Source: Lachnospiraceae bacterium
GTDB taxonomy: Bacteria; Bacillota; Clostridia; Lachnospirales; Lachnospiraceae
NCBI GenBank assembly: GCA_017548765.1
Contig: JAFYZH010000063.1
Location: 1-64,000 of the forward strand
Direction: 5' to 3'
Length of the DNA: 64,000 nucleotides
Part shown: in pieces, positions 6,968 to 16,300 of the stretch
How the letters are laid out: every line of letters starts with the position of its first letter
How positions within the stretch are numbered: the first letter of the stretch is position 1
Notes under the pieces: model-generated
The model's input: the letters and a program-made list of their open reading frames with translations, nothing else
Told to the model about the DNA's origin: nothing
Database searches by the model: none
Position numbers and translations under genes: made by a program

Positions 6968-8956
6968 ATGGCAAAGTACCTGGTTATCGTTGAGTCTCCC
7001 TCGAAGATCAAGACGATCAAAAAATTCCTCGGAAGCAATTACGAGGTCGTGGCTTCGAATGGTCACGTACGCGATCTTCCGAAGAGTTCGATGGGATTCG
7101 ACATTGAACATGATTATGAACCGCACTACATAACGATCCGCGGAAAAGGGGACATCCTGGCGAAACTTCGTAAGGAAGTAAAAAAAGCGGACCGTGTATA
7201 TCTGGCGACGGACCCCGACCGCGAGGGAGAGGCGATCTCCTGGCATTTGGCTGCGGCGCTCAAGATCGCGGATAAAGACGTTTATCGTATTACTTTCAAT
7301 GAAATCACAAAAAACGCTGTACAGGCCTCGTTAAAGCATCCACGCAAGATAAATCAGGACCTCGTGGACGCGCAACAGACACGGCGTATCATGGACCGTA
7401 TGGTAGGTTACCGCATCAGCCCTCTCCTTTGGGCGAAAGTAAAGCGTGGCCTTTCCGCGGGACGTGTACAGTCCGCAACGCTTCGTATGATCTGCGATCG
7501 TGAGGACGAGATCAATGCATTCGTTCCGGAGGAATACTGGACACTGGATGCGCAGCTTCGTTTAGCAGGCGAGAAGAAGTCGATGCTTGCGAAGTACTAT
7601 GGAACGAAAGATAAAAAAGAAGATATCACCTGTAAAGAGCAGATGGATGCGGTTTTAGCAAGCCTGAAAGGAAAGGACTTCGTCGTTTCCGAAGTGAAGA
7701 AATCCACACGTGTGCGTAAGGCACCGGCGGCATTCACGACCAGCACCCTGCAGCAGGAAGCATCGAAGGTATTGAATTTCTCCACGCAGAAGACCATGCG
7801 CATCGCGCAGCAACTGTATGAAGGTGTGGATGTCGAGGGTCATGGTACCATTGCGTTGATCACCTACCTGCGTACCGATTCCACCCGTGTATCCGATGAG
7901 GCGAAGGCAAATGCCGAGAAGTTCATCGAGAAGCAGTACGGTAAGGATTTCCTCGGTGAGGAAGAGAAGAAGACCGAAAATACAAAGAATATCCAGGATG
8001 CGCACGAAGCTATCCGCCCGACGGATATCACGCTTCTGCCGGAGGATATCAAGGACAGCGTTGCGAGAGACCAGTACCGTCTGTACCAGCTGATCTGGAA
8101 GCGTTTTACCGCGAGCCGTATGGCGCCTGCGCAGTATGAGACGACGAAGATCCTGGTGGATGCCGGCGAGCGCCGTTTCGTATCCAACGCGTCAAAACTT
8201 ACATTTGAAGGTTTCCACCTGGTATATACAGAGCCGGATGAAGAAAAGGATGTAGTCCTTTCGAAGAAGATCGAAGAGGGCTGCAAACTCGAGACGGAAG
8301 AACTGCTTCCCGCGCAGCACTTTACACAGCCGGCACCGCATTACACGGAGGCATCCCTGGTTAAGGCCATGGAGGAGCAGGGCATCGGACGTCCGTCTAC
8401 GTATGCTCCGACGATCTCCACCCTTCTGGGACGTCATTATGTGACGAAAGAAGGAAAGAGCCTCTTCGTGACCGAACTGGGCTTTGTCGTAAACCGTGTT
8501 ATGGTCGAGTCCTTCCCGAGCATCGTGGATGTGACATTTACCGCGAATTTCGAAGATCTTCTGGACTCCGTGGAAGAGGGCGCGATCCCGTGGAAGATCG
8601 TTTTGGAGAACTTCTACCCGGATCTGAACGAGGCTGTCATCCAGGCGGAGCAGGAGCAGGCGAAGGTAAAAGTGGCCGATGAAATATCGGATGAGGTCTG
8701 CGACCTGTGCGGACGCAACCTGGTCATCAAATACGGACCGCATGGTAAGTTCCTGGCTTGCCCGGGCTTCCCGGAATGCAAGTTCACGAAGCCGTTCCTG
8801 CAGAGGACCGGCATTCCTTGCCCCAAGTGCGGAAAAGAGATCGTAGTCCGTATGTCGCGTAAAGGCAGACGGTATTATAACTGTGAAGGCTCACCGGAGT
8901 GTGATTACATCTCCTGGAACATGCCGAAAAAAGAAGAAACGGAAGCCGGAGCATGA
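6968..8956 (+). CDS. topA: DNA topoisomerase I (type IA)
   Basis: TopA relaxes negative supercoils through a 5'-phosphotyrosine intermediate. The 662-residue protein begins with the Toprim domain (VIVESPSKIKTIKKFLG, then acidic ATDPDREGEAISWHL). The catalytic Tyr300 is in YLRTDSTR. The GRPSTYAPTISTL motif lies near 475, and two C-terminal four-Cys zinc ribbons start at CDLCGRN and CPKCGKE. The start lies 2 bp after the dprA stop, so it is co-transcribed with comM-dprA. The stop codon overlaps the terminator stem at 8947-8967. Confidence 0.97.
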   Translation: MAKYLVIVESPSKIKTIKKFLGSNYEVVASNGHVRDLPKSSMGFDIEHDYEPHYITIRGKGDILAKLRKEVKKADRVYLATDPDREGEAISWHLAAALKIADKDVYRITFNEITKNAVQASLKHPRKINQDLVDAQQTRRIMDRMVGYRISPLLWAKVKRGLSAGRVQSATLRMICDREDEINAFVPEEYWTLDAQLRLAGEKKSMLAKYYGTKDKKEDITCKEQMDAVLASLKGKDFVVSEVKKSTRVRKAPAAFTTSTLQQEASKVLNFSTQKTMRIAQQLYEGVDVEGHGTIALITYLRTDSTRVSDEAKANAEKFIEKQYGKDFLGEEEKKTENTKNIQDAHEAIRPTDITLLPEDIKDSVARDQYRLYQLIWKRFTASRMAPAQYETTKILVDAGERRFVSNASKLTFEGFHLVYTEPDEEKDVVLSKKIEEGCKLETEELLPAQHFTQPAPHYTEASLVKAMEEQGIGRPSTYAPTISTLLGRHYVTKEGKSLFVTELGFVVNRVMVESFPSIVDVTFTANFEDLLDSVEEGAIPWKIVLENFYPDLNEAVIQAEQEQAKVKVADEISDEVCDLCGRNLVIKYGPHGKFLACPGFPECKFTKPFLQRTGIPCPKCGKEIVVRMSRKGRRYYNCEGSPECDYISWNMPKKEETEAGA

Positions 8957-8980
8957 TATATGCTCCGACTTTTTATTTTT
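8947..8980 (+). terminator. Terminator of comM-dprA-topA
   Basis: An 8-bp perfect stem CGGAGCAT/ATGCTCCG (8947-8954 with 8960-8967) is followed by a T-rich run. The topA stop codon lies inside the hairpin. Confidence 0.85.
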
Positions 8981-9081
8981 CAAAAAATGAGCGTTTTATG
9001 GTCGATTCTGCCGAAAAACACGCAAATACTGACCGAGATTCGTGATTTTTGTAAAAATGAGCGAAAAATACAAAACTATAC

Positions 9082-9110
9082 TTGCAATTGTGTGAGAATT
9101 GTGTTATACT
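9082..9110 (+). promoter_or_regulatory. Sigma-A promoter of codY
   Basis: TTGCAA (9082-9087) and TATACT (9105-9110) are spaced by 17 bp, 44 bp before the codY start codon. Confidence 0.8.
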
Positions 9111-9153
9111 CATTCATAAGGATTAGAATCTAAATAGATAAGGAGGTTGCAGA

Positions 9154-9948
9154 ATGAGTGTTCAGTTATTAGACAAGACACGAAAGATCAATAAGCTTTT
9201 ACATAATAATAATTCGGGTAAAGTTGTATTTAACGATATATGTGAAGTGCTCAGCGAGATCCTTCACTCGAATATCCTGGTCATCAGTAAAAAGGGTAAG
9301 GTACTCGGCGTAGGCATCAGCCATGAATTCCAGGAAATCGAAGAATTGATCTCTGACCGTGTCGGCGGCTATGTTGACAAAATGTTGAATGAGAGATTGC
9401 TTACGGTACTGTCAACAAAAGAGAACGTTAATCTGGAGACACTTGGTTTCGGTGAAGAATACTCGGCAAAGTATGAAGGCATTATAGCTCCGATCGATAT
9501 CGCAGGTGAAAGACTCGGCACATTGTTTATCTACAAGGCAGGCCATCCGTATGATATCGATGATATCATCCTTAGTGAGTACGGTATGACCGTTGTAGGC
9601 CTTGAAATGATGCGTTCGGTAAATGAAGAGAACGCAGAAGAAGGCCGTAAGATCGCAGTCGTAAGATCCGCGATCAGCACGCTCAGCTACTCGGAACTCG
9701 AGGCGATCATTCATATTTTCGACGAATTAGACGGAAACGAAGGCATCCTGGTTGCCAGCAAGATCGCAGACCGTGTCGGCATCACCCGTTCGGTGATCGT
9801 AAACGCATTGCGTAAGTTTGAGAGCGCAGGCGTTATCGAGTCTCGTTCGTCCGGCATGAAGGGCACCTACATCAAGGTTTTGAACGACTTCGTATTTGTT
9901 GAACTGGAAAATGTTCGTAATTCGATGACTGCGTTCCCCGAGAAGTGA
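9154..9948 (+). CDS. codY: GTP- and branched-chain amino acid-sensing global repressor CodY
   Basis: CodY represses stationary-phase and nitrogen genes when GTP and branched-chain amino acids are plentiful. The 264-residue protein opens with LLDKTRKINKLL as in Bacillus CodY and contains a GAF domain (about residues 30-160; NILVISKKGKVLG, LGTLFIYKAG). It ends in a winged HTH (about 200-260) with the invariant stretch ASKIADRVGITRSVIVNALR, the DNA recognition helix. AAGGAGG lies upstream of the ATG. It is a single-gene unit with its own promoter and a strong terminator. Its presence supports a Bacillota host. Confidence 0.97.
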   Translation: MSVQLLDKTRKINKLLHNNNSGKVVFNDICEVLSEILHSNILVISKKGKVLGVGISHEFQEIEELISDRVGGYVDKMLNERLLTVLSTKENVNLETLGFGEEYSAKYEGIIAPIDIAGERLGTLFIYKAGHPYDIDDIILSEYGMTVVGLEMMRSVNEENAEEGRKIAVVRSAISTLSYSELEAIIHIFDELDGNEGILVASKIADRVGITRSVIVNALRKFESAGVIESRSSGMKGTYIKVLNDFVFVELENVRNSMTAFPEK

Positions 9949-9980
9949 TTGGAATAGATCATTAGAGAAAATGTTATAGA

Positions 9981-10012
9981 AAAAGGCTCCCGTTGACCGG
10001 GAGCCTTTCTTC
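9981..10012. terminator. Bidirectional terminator between codY and the lipoprotein gene
   Basis: A perfect GGCTCCCG/CGGGAGCC stem with a four-base loop is flanked by A-rich sequence on the left and T-rich on the right, so it can serve both convergent genes. Confidence 0.85.
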
Positions 10013-10026
10013 GTATGTCGAGATCA

Positions 10027-10899
10027 TTATTTTGTCTTTCTTACCAGAGACAGTTCAACGTAGTCGCCCAGAAGATGCGGCACGTTGATGATGATGCGGA
10101 TCTCTTCGCCGTTCGAATAGGAGAATGCGTTCGGATAGTCGCTTCCGCCGAAGTCGGCATTCTGTACGAGCGAGTCGTAGAAATCCTCCGGCTCCCCTTC
10201 CAGATAGGAGACCACATAAGAATCCTTAAGCGCGGAACTGTCCGTGATCGTGTAATCCTTTACCTCGTAGATGCTTCGCTTCAGCGAGTCTTTCGAGATC
10301 CGGCTGCTGAGGCGGATGTTCGTCGAGGTGATGAGGTTCAGATTATCCGTGAAGGCGATATGGACAGGCTCATCGGATCCGGACTGGTACGTTCCCTTAT
10401 ACAGGACAGAGTACTGGCCGCGATATAAGGTCAATGTCTCGTATGTGAGCGTGAGCTTGTCATGTTCCGCGTCCTTAACGTAGTGGTCGACAACGGACTT
10501 CATGTGCTTATACAAAGCGTCGTTCGCGAAGTCCTGGGCGGCTACGTCGCCGAGTCCGATGATCTGCGGATAGGTGACTTTGATGTTGTTTTCGGTATAC
10601 TCGGTATCCTTTGCTTCGAGTTTTACATTTGCCAGATCCGGGCGTCCGGTCTGGCCGGCCTCTACCGTGATGTCGATGACTTCCGGATCCGTCGCAGGAG
10701 CCTCGGTCGCGGGCGCTGCGGTCGTTGCAGGTGCCGTAGTCTCATCTGCGGACGGCCGGGTGTCGACCGGGAACTCGGGGCCGTCCACATCATCGATCAG
10801 GGTGGCCTGTGTTTCTTTCGGCTTATCGGAATGGCAGCCGCAGAACACGGCACACGCTGCGATGCCGATCAAAGCCGGGATCAAAATTCTTTTTTTCAT
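10027..10899 (-). CDS. Predicted secreted lipoprotein with DUF4163/RsiV-like C-terminal region
   Basis: A 290-residue exported protein. The ATG at 10899 is chosen because GGGAGGAATT sits immediately upstream and it opens a classical signal peptide (KKR, then a hydrophobic stretch ending AVFCGC). The second Cys is the probable lipidation site, although FCG is not an ideal lipobox. A Thr/Ala/Pro/Glu-rich linker (about residues 40-75) follows. The folded part (about 85-290) has the pattern of DUF4163/DUF3298-like domains found in RsiV and PdaC: an ITYPQI-like strand, a helix with FANDALYKHMKSVVDHYV, then beta strands. The function is unknown; an envelope sensor or accessory role is possible. It is convergent with codY. 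Confidence 0.75.
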   Translation of the reverse strand: MKKRILIPALIGIAACAVFCGCHSDKPKETQATLIDDVDGPEFPVDTRPSADETTAPATTAAPATEAPATDPEVIDITVEAGQTGRPDLANVKLEAKDTEYTENNIKVTYPQIIGLGDVAAQDFANDALYKHMKSVVDHYVKDAEHDKLTLTYETLTLYRGQYSVLYKGTYQSGSDEPVHIAFTDNLNLITSTNIRLSSRISKDSLKRSIYEVKDYTITDSSALKDSYVVSYLEGEPEDFYDSLVQNADFGGSDYPNAFSYSNGEEIRIIINVPHLLGDYVELSLVRKTK

Positions 10900-11160
10900 A
10901 ATTCCTCCCAAAAAACGCTTGCATTTCCAATATTCCCATGGTAAAATATTAAATTGGCGGCGGTAGCTGCACAAATATCACATATAGGGTGGCGCAGGAC
11001 GGTGCCTGAGCGGCATTTGCCTGTGCGGGAATGCGTTCGTTGACCTGTTTATCAACAAGTCGATTTTACCACATTTTCCGATGACTTACAAGCACTCGCT
11101 GCGAGGAAGGTCCCTGCGGATACTATATGGAAGAAAAACCAAATCAAAGGAGAGAATGAC

Positions 11161-11949
11161 ATGAGTGTTATTTCAATGAAGCAGCTTTTGGAAGCAGGTG
11201 TTCACTTTGGACATCAGACGAGAAGATGGAACCCTAAGATGGCTCCGTACATCTACACCGAGCGTAACAGCATCTACATCATCGACCTTCAGAAGTCCGT
11301 TGTTAAGGTAGACGAGGCTTATAAGGCAGTAGTAGACATCGTAGCAAACGGCGGAACCGTTCTGTTCGTTGGTACGAAGAAGCAGGCTCAGGACGCTATC
11401 CAGTCCGAGGCAGAGCGTTGCGGTATGTACTATGTTAACCAGAGATGGCTCGGCGGTATGCTGACCAACTTCAAGACCATCCAGAGCCGTATCGATCGTC
11501 TTAAGAAGATCGAAGCTATGAGCGAGGACGGAACCTTCGACGTACTTCCCAAGAAGGAAGTTATCAAGCTGAAGGCTGAGTGGGAGAAGCTGGAGAAGAA
11601 CCTCGGCGGTATCAAGACCATGAAGAAGCTTCCCGATGCTATTTTCGTTGTAGATCCCAAGAAGGAGCGTATCTGTGTTCAGGAAGCTCACACACTGGGT
11701 ATCACCCTGATCGGTATCGCTGATACAAACTGTGATCCGGAAGAGCTCGACTACGTTATCCCGGGTAATGACGATGCGATCCGTGCCGTTAAGCTTATCG
11801 TTTCCAAGATGGCAGACGCTGTTATCGAGGCTAAGCAGGGTGAGGCAGTTGCTACTGAGGATGAGGTTGCTACAGACGTAGCTGACGTTGAAGAGGCAAT
11901 GGCTGCAACTGAGGTCGTTACCGACGTTGAGCAGATGACCGAAGCATAA
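11161..11949 (+). CDS. rpsB: 30S ribosomal protein S2
   Basis: RpsB is a 30S subunit protein needed for S1 binding. The 262-residue sequence has the invariant [20 protein letters not shown] start, [12 protein letters not shown], the [14 protein letters not shown] segment and [22 protein letters not shown] Val/Glu/Ala-rich acidic tail (about residues 225-262) is the usual variable end. AAAGGAGAG precedes the ATG. tsf follows 26 bp later. The 261-bp upstream gap (10900-11160) is shared with the divergent lipoprotein gene. I could not place a convincing promoter or S2 leader there, though several short inverted repeats occur near 10990-11030. Confidence 0.97.
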   Translation: MSVISMKQLLEAGVHFGHQTRRWNPKMAPYIYTERNSIYIIDLQKSVVKVDEAYKAVVDIVANGGTVLFVGTKKQAQDAIQSEAERCGMYYVNQRWLGGMLTNFKTIQSRIDRLKKIEAMSEDGTFDVLPKKEVIKLKAEWEKLEKNLGGIKTMKKLPDAIFVVDPKKERICVQEAHTLGITLIGIADTNCDPEELDYVIPGNDDAIRAVKLIVSKMADAVIEAKQGEAVATEDEVATDVADVEEAMAATEVVTDVEQMTEA

Positions 11950-11975
11950 TCCAACACCATAGGAGGAATTAGATC

Positions 11976-13058
11976 ATGGCAGCTATTACAGCATCAATGG
12001 TAAAAGAGTTAAGAGAAATGACCGGCGCCGGTATGATGGACTGCAAGAAGGCATTGACCGAGACCGACGGTAATATGGAAGCAGCTGTAGACGTTCTCAA
12101 GAAGAGCGGCGCAGTTAAGATGGAGAAGAAGGCCAGCAGAATCGCTGCTGAAGGTATCACCAGAGTTGCTTCCGACGCGAATAACGCAGTAGTTGCAGAA
12201 GTAAACTCCGAGACAGACTTCGTTGCAAAGAACGCAGTATTCCAGGAGTTTGTACAGGAAGTTGCAGATAAGGCACTGGCTTCCGGCTTAAACGGCGGTA
12301 AGAACGGCGAGGATGTTCAGACACTTCTGGACGACGGCCTTCAGGCTGTTATCGCTGAGAAGACCCTGCAGATCGGTGAGAAGCTTTCCTTCCGCAGATT
12401 TGAGAAGGTTTCCGGTGACATCGTTACTTCCTACATCCACGCTGGTGGTAAGATCGGTGTTCTCGTTTCCGCAAACGGCGCGAACAACGACGCTTCTAAG
12501 GAAGCACTTACCAACATCGCAATGCAGATCGCAGCTATGAGCCCGCAGTATGTTGCCAGAAACGACATCTCTGCTGATGAGGCAGCTAAGCTTAAGGATA
12601 TCGTTATCGACAGCTCCCTGAACGATCCGTTCACCCTGCCGAAGCCCATCCTTCAGAAGCTCATCGACAAGGCAGTTGCAGATAAGGTATGGAGCGACGC
12701 TGATATCGCTATCTACGAAGAGAAGAAGAGCAACATGAACTATCTTCCGAACTTCCTTTCCGAAGAGGCTAAGGCTTCCCTTGCAGCACTGGCTATGGAG
12801 AATAAGTCCGAGTATCTTAGCGATAAGATCTTCAGCGGTCTGGTTGACGGCCGTATCTCCAAGCACATGAAGGAGATCTGCCTCCTGGACCAGGCTTACG
12901 TTAAGGCTGAGGACGGAAAGCAGAGCGTTGCAAACTATCTTGCAAGCGTTTCCAAGGACATCGTTATCACCAAGTTCGTTCGTTTCGAAGTAGGCGAAGG
13001 CATGGAGAAGAAGAACGAGGATTTCGCTGCAGAAGTAGCTGCACAGATGGGCAAATAA
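11976..13058 (+). CDS. tsf: Translation elongation factor Ts
   Basis: EF-Ts recycles EF-Tu by nucleotide exchange. The N-terminal UBA-like part (ITASMVKELREMTGAGMMDCKKALTE) and the TDFVAKN motif are canonical. At 360 residues it is about 60-70 longer than the Bacillus and E. coli proteins. The extra length lies mainly between residues ~205 and 270 (around NDPFTLPKPILQKLID to MENKSEYLSDKI), where alternating helices expand the second dimerisation domain. The last part returns to normal (ITKFVRFEVGEGMEKK). AGGAGG lies before the ATG. It is co-transcribed with rpsB and followed by a terminator. Confidence 0.96.
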   Translation: MAAITASMVKELREMTGAGMMDCKKALTETDGNMEAAVDVLKKSGAVKMEKKASRIAAEGITRVASDANNAVVAEVNSETDFVAKNAVFQEFVQEVADKALASGLNGGKNGEDVQTLLDDGLQAVIAEKTLQIGEKLSFRRFEKVSGDIVTSYIHAGGKIGVLVSANGANNDASKEALTNIAMQIAAMSPQYVARNDISADEAAKLKDIVIDSSLNDPFTLPKPILQKLIDKAVADKVWSDADIAIYEEKKSNMNYLPNFLSEEAKASLAALAMENKSEYLSDKIFSGLVDGRISKHMKEICLLDQAYVKAEDGKQSVANYLASVSKDIVITKFVRFEVGEGMEKKNEDFAAEVAAQMGK

Positions 13059-13093
13059 TCGACTGGTATTACATAAAATCCATAGATAACATG

Positions 13094-13124
13094 AGGAGAA
13101 CGACTTCCGTCGTTCTCCTTTTTT
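13094..13124 (+). terminator. Terminator of rpsB-tsf
   Basis: A perfect 11-bp stem AGGAGAACGAC/GTCGTTCTCCT (13094-13104 with 13109-13119), a four-base loop and a T-run. Confidence 0.92.
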
Positions 13125-13174
13125 GTACTTTTGGCAAATGTAGAGTTAGACCCGTATACGTAAGGCCCCATGTG

Positions 13175-13203
13175 TTGATTTTACCCCTGAAAATGTATAT
13201 AAT
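13175..13203 (+). promoter_or_regulatory. Sigma-A promoter of the secreted-enzyme cluster
   Basis: TTGATT (13175-13180) and a perfect TATAAT (13198-13203) are spaced by 17 bp, leaving a leader of about 105 bases before the start codon at 13316. Confidence 0.75.
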
Positions 13204-13238
13204 CTAGATACGGGGATTATATTTGAAAAGAATGAATG

Positions 13239-13287
13239 AATGCATAAAGGGAGACTGTTTCGCAGTCCTTATTTTTGTGCATTTTTT
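13239..13287 (+). terminator. Terminator-like hairpin inside the 5' leader (possible attenuator)
   Basis: AATGCA (13239-13244) pairs with TGCATT (13278-13283), enclosing a GACTG/CAGTC stem (13252-13256 with 13262-13266) with a TTTCG loop, and a T-run follows. It lies between a good promoter and the first gene, so transcription of the cluster may be conditional. No known riboswitch consensus was recognised in the leader. Confidence 0.5.
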
Positions 13288-13315
13288 GATTCGACAAATA
13301 TAACGGGGGGACAGC

Positions 13316-16300
13316 ATGAAACAAATTACAGCACTGGTTGTTGCGCTGGGGATCATTCTCGGCGTTTGTTTTGTGAGCGTGGAGATAAGGGGTGCAGATA
13401 CAAGCACCGGGCTTATTAGTAAGAAATTTGATCTGGGCGGAAAGGGGACGGCATCCGGATACATCGGAGTTTCCGCCACGGATAAATATGATACAAAAAA
13501 AGGATATGGTATAGGGGATACGAGCCTGGCCCGAAACGTGGAAGCTTTGGGGCAGGGCGCTTTAAGTGACGCTATTCATTTCCAGGGTGGTTACGGCAGT
13601 CTGCTCGTAGATCTGCCGAAGGGCGTTTATAAGATCACGGTAACGACCGGAAACGTTAATAAAGCCACCATAAATGCAGAGGGTGTGAACCAACTGTTCT
13701 TTTTACAGGGGAATAATGCGACCGATTCGTTTACGATACCCGTAACGGACGGCCAACTGAACATATATGCGACTTCCGGTGTGGGCAGCGAGTTTTCGCT
13801 CTGTACGGTCGAGATCGAACAGGTATCCACAGGAACGACGACAAAACCTACGATCTGGCTTGCGGGCGATTCGACCGTGGCGACGTATTACAATACATCC
13901 GCATCCTCCAAGCGTGGCTGGGGCATGTATTTGAGTAAGTACGTTGACATGGCTTCTTATGATGTCCGGAATATCTCGATCAGCGGCCTTCGCGCGGAAA
14001 GCATGAAGAATTCCGCCTTTCCGACCGCGGAATATTACGGTAAAAAAGGCGACATCTTAGTGCTGGCAGTCGGGATCAACGATTATATCGACGAGTACAC
14101 GAATCATTCGAAAACGGGCGCTCCGATCGATCCTTCGAACTACATTGACCACATGACACAGGTGATCCGCCGCGCGAAAGCAAAGGGAATGACGGTCTAC
14201 CTGGTGAAGCAGCAGGGAGAGAATGATGATATCTACGGATATCCGCTTCCCGAATATAAATGGTTCGGTAAGGAATTGGATGAGCTCGGCAAACAGGAGC
14301 AGGTCGGCGTTCTCGATCTGTTCCGTCCCTGGTTGGAATTCCTTGAGATCAACCGGTATTACGAGCAGATCGATTACTATGCGGAAGGCCTGCATCCGGG
14401 CGCGAAGGGCGCGGATATCCTGGCGAAGATGATGGGCGAACTGCTCTTCCCGGATACGACGCCGGCCGATCCGGGGGATCCCGTTTATGATTTCGGCACG
14501 ACGCCGTCGGCCCTCTACCTCACGGAACCTTCCGGCGAGGCGATCGCGAACCCGCATAAGGGCTTCGTCATGACGGCTTATACGCCCTACATGATCAGCA
14601 GTGCATATGAATACGGTATCGGCGGCTCGAAGCAGAATGCAGCCTGGAATGTGGTAACGATCGTTTCCGGCTCGCCGAAATGGAATGAACTCAACCCGAG
14701 GCAGGGCTACTACGACTGGACGGTCATTGACCAGATGCTCGAAGCTTGTGCCGCACAAGGGCTGACATACGGAATACGGATCATGCCGTATTCATCTTAC
14801 TTAGGAGAAGATTACGTTCCGCAGTGGGTCTATGACAAAGGAGCGAAAAAATATACAGCAAAACTCAGGGATGATCCCTCGAAAAATGTAGTATTTCCGA
14901 AGTGGGACGACCCGGTCTACCTGCAGGCATGTAAGGATTTTGCCGTGGCGCTGGCCGCGAAATACGACGGGGACCCGAGAGTCGAATTTATCGACATACG
15001 GCCTTTCGGCGATTATGGAGAATGGCACAACTCATTTGCCGTAGGTGAATTCATGCCGTCCCTGGAGATCCAGAAAGATATGCTCGACTGCTACGCGGCA
15101 GCGTTTAAGAAGACGACCATCGTGCTTCCTTCGAATGCACGCGGCGCGATCTACGAGTATGCGCTTTCGCTGGGTATCACGAAGCGAGACGACGGCCTGA
15201 TCTCCCTGGGAAATGCAGAATGGAGCCTGGTGCCGACCTACCGCGCGAACATGCCCGTGATCGGAGAGAATTACTGGCCTTACGCGTGGATGCGCGATAC
15301 CATGCGGGAAGATATCTATTCCCTCGTGGACTGGACGCCGGAGCGTTTCCGTGAAACGATCGAGATCTCCCATCTGTCGATCTTCGCGCTGGATCAGGAC
15401 AGCAACTGCAGTTATGGTTTTTACAACGAACAGAAGGCGGTCATCGACGAGATGTGTAACCGCCTCGGATATAATTTCACGGTGGTCAATGCAGCCCGCC
15501 AGAATAACAAACTGGCAGTGACGATCAAAAATACAGGCCTGGCGCCGGCATATTTTGATATCTATCTGTGCGCGGAGATCACGGATGCAAACGGAAAGAA
15601 GACAGCGAACTTCGGAACTCCGATCCGGATCGAAAAGGGTACGTTCACAGACGGAAAGCAGAAAACGTTTCTCTTCGAATACAATGGGACGCTTCCTTCG
15701 AACGCGACCATTTGCCTGGCGATGTACGAGGCTTCGAAGTATAAGAGCGTCAGTGCGCTCGTAAGCAGTAAAGACAACCCGACCGTAAGGTTTGACAATA
15801 AGAACAACCTGGCGAATAAGCGGTTAAAACTGGTGGCGATCACGTCGCCGCGGGTGACCGCCCATGCCGAGAAAGCATCTGTCACCCCGGGTGAGGCGTT
15901 TACGATCACGGCATCCGCAAGCGCAGCCGGCACACTTACTTACCAGTGGCAGTCGCGTAAGGACGCTTCGTCTGCATGGACGAACTCCGGACAGAGCGGT
16001 GCGAAGACGGATACGCTTTCGGTGGCTACGCTCGCAGGCCTCCACGGCTGGCAGTTCCGCTGCGTTGTAACGGAGAGAAGCGGCCGCAAGGCTTACTCAA
16101 ATGTTGTTACCCTGACGGTCGTTCCGAAGATCACGACGCAACCGGCCTATAAGACCGTTGCAGTCGGTGATACACTCAAGTACACGGTCGCTGCGACAGG
16201 TAAGGCGAAGCTTACTTACCAGTGGCAGTCTCGTAAGGATCCTTCGTCTGCATGGACGAACTCCGGGCAGAGCGGTGCGAAGACGGCAACGCTCTCGGTA

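Noticed and set aside
10900..11160. Ribosomal S2 leader or promoter before rpsB
   Set aside because: There are short inverted repeats and a TTGACC at about 11040, but no -10 box at proper spacing and no recognised leader consensus.
13204..13315. A cyclic-di-GMP or other known riboswitch in the leader of the secreted-enzyme cluster
   Set aside because: No conserved riboswitch core was recognised; only a terminator-like hairpin is visible.
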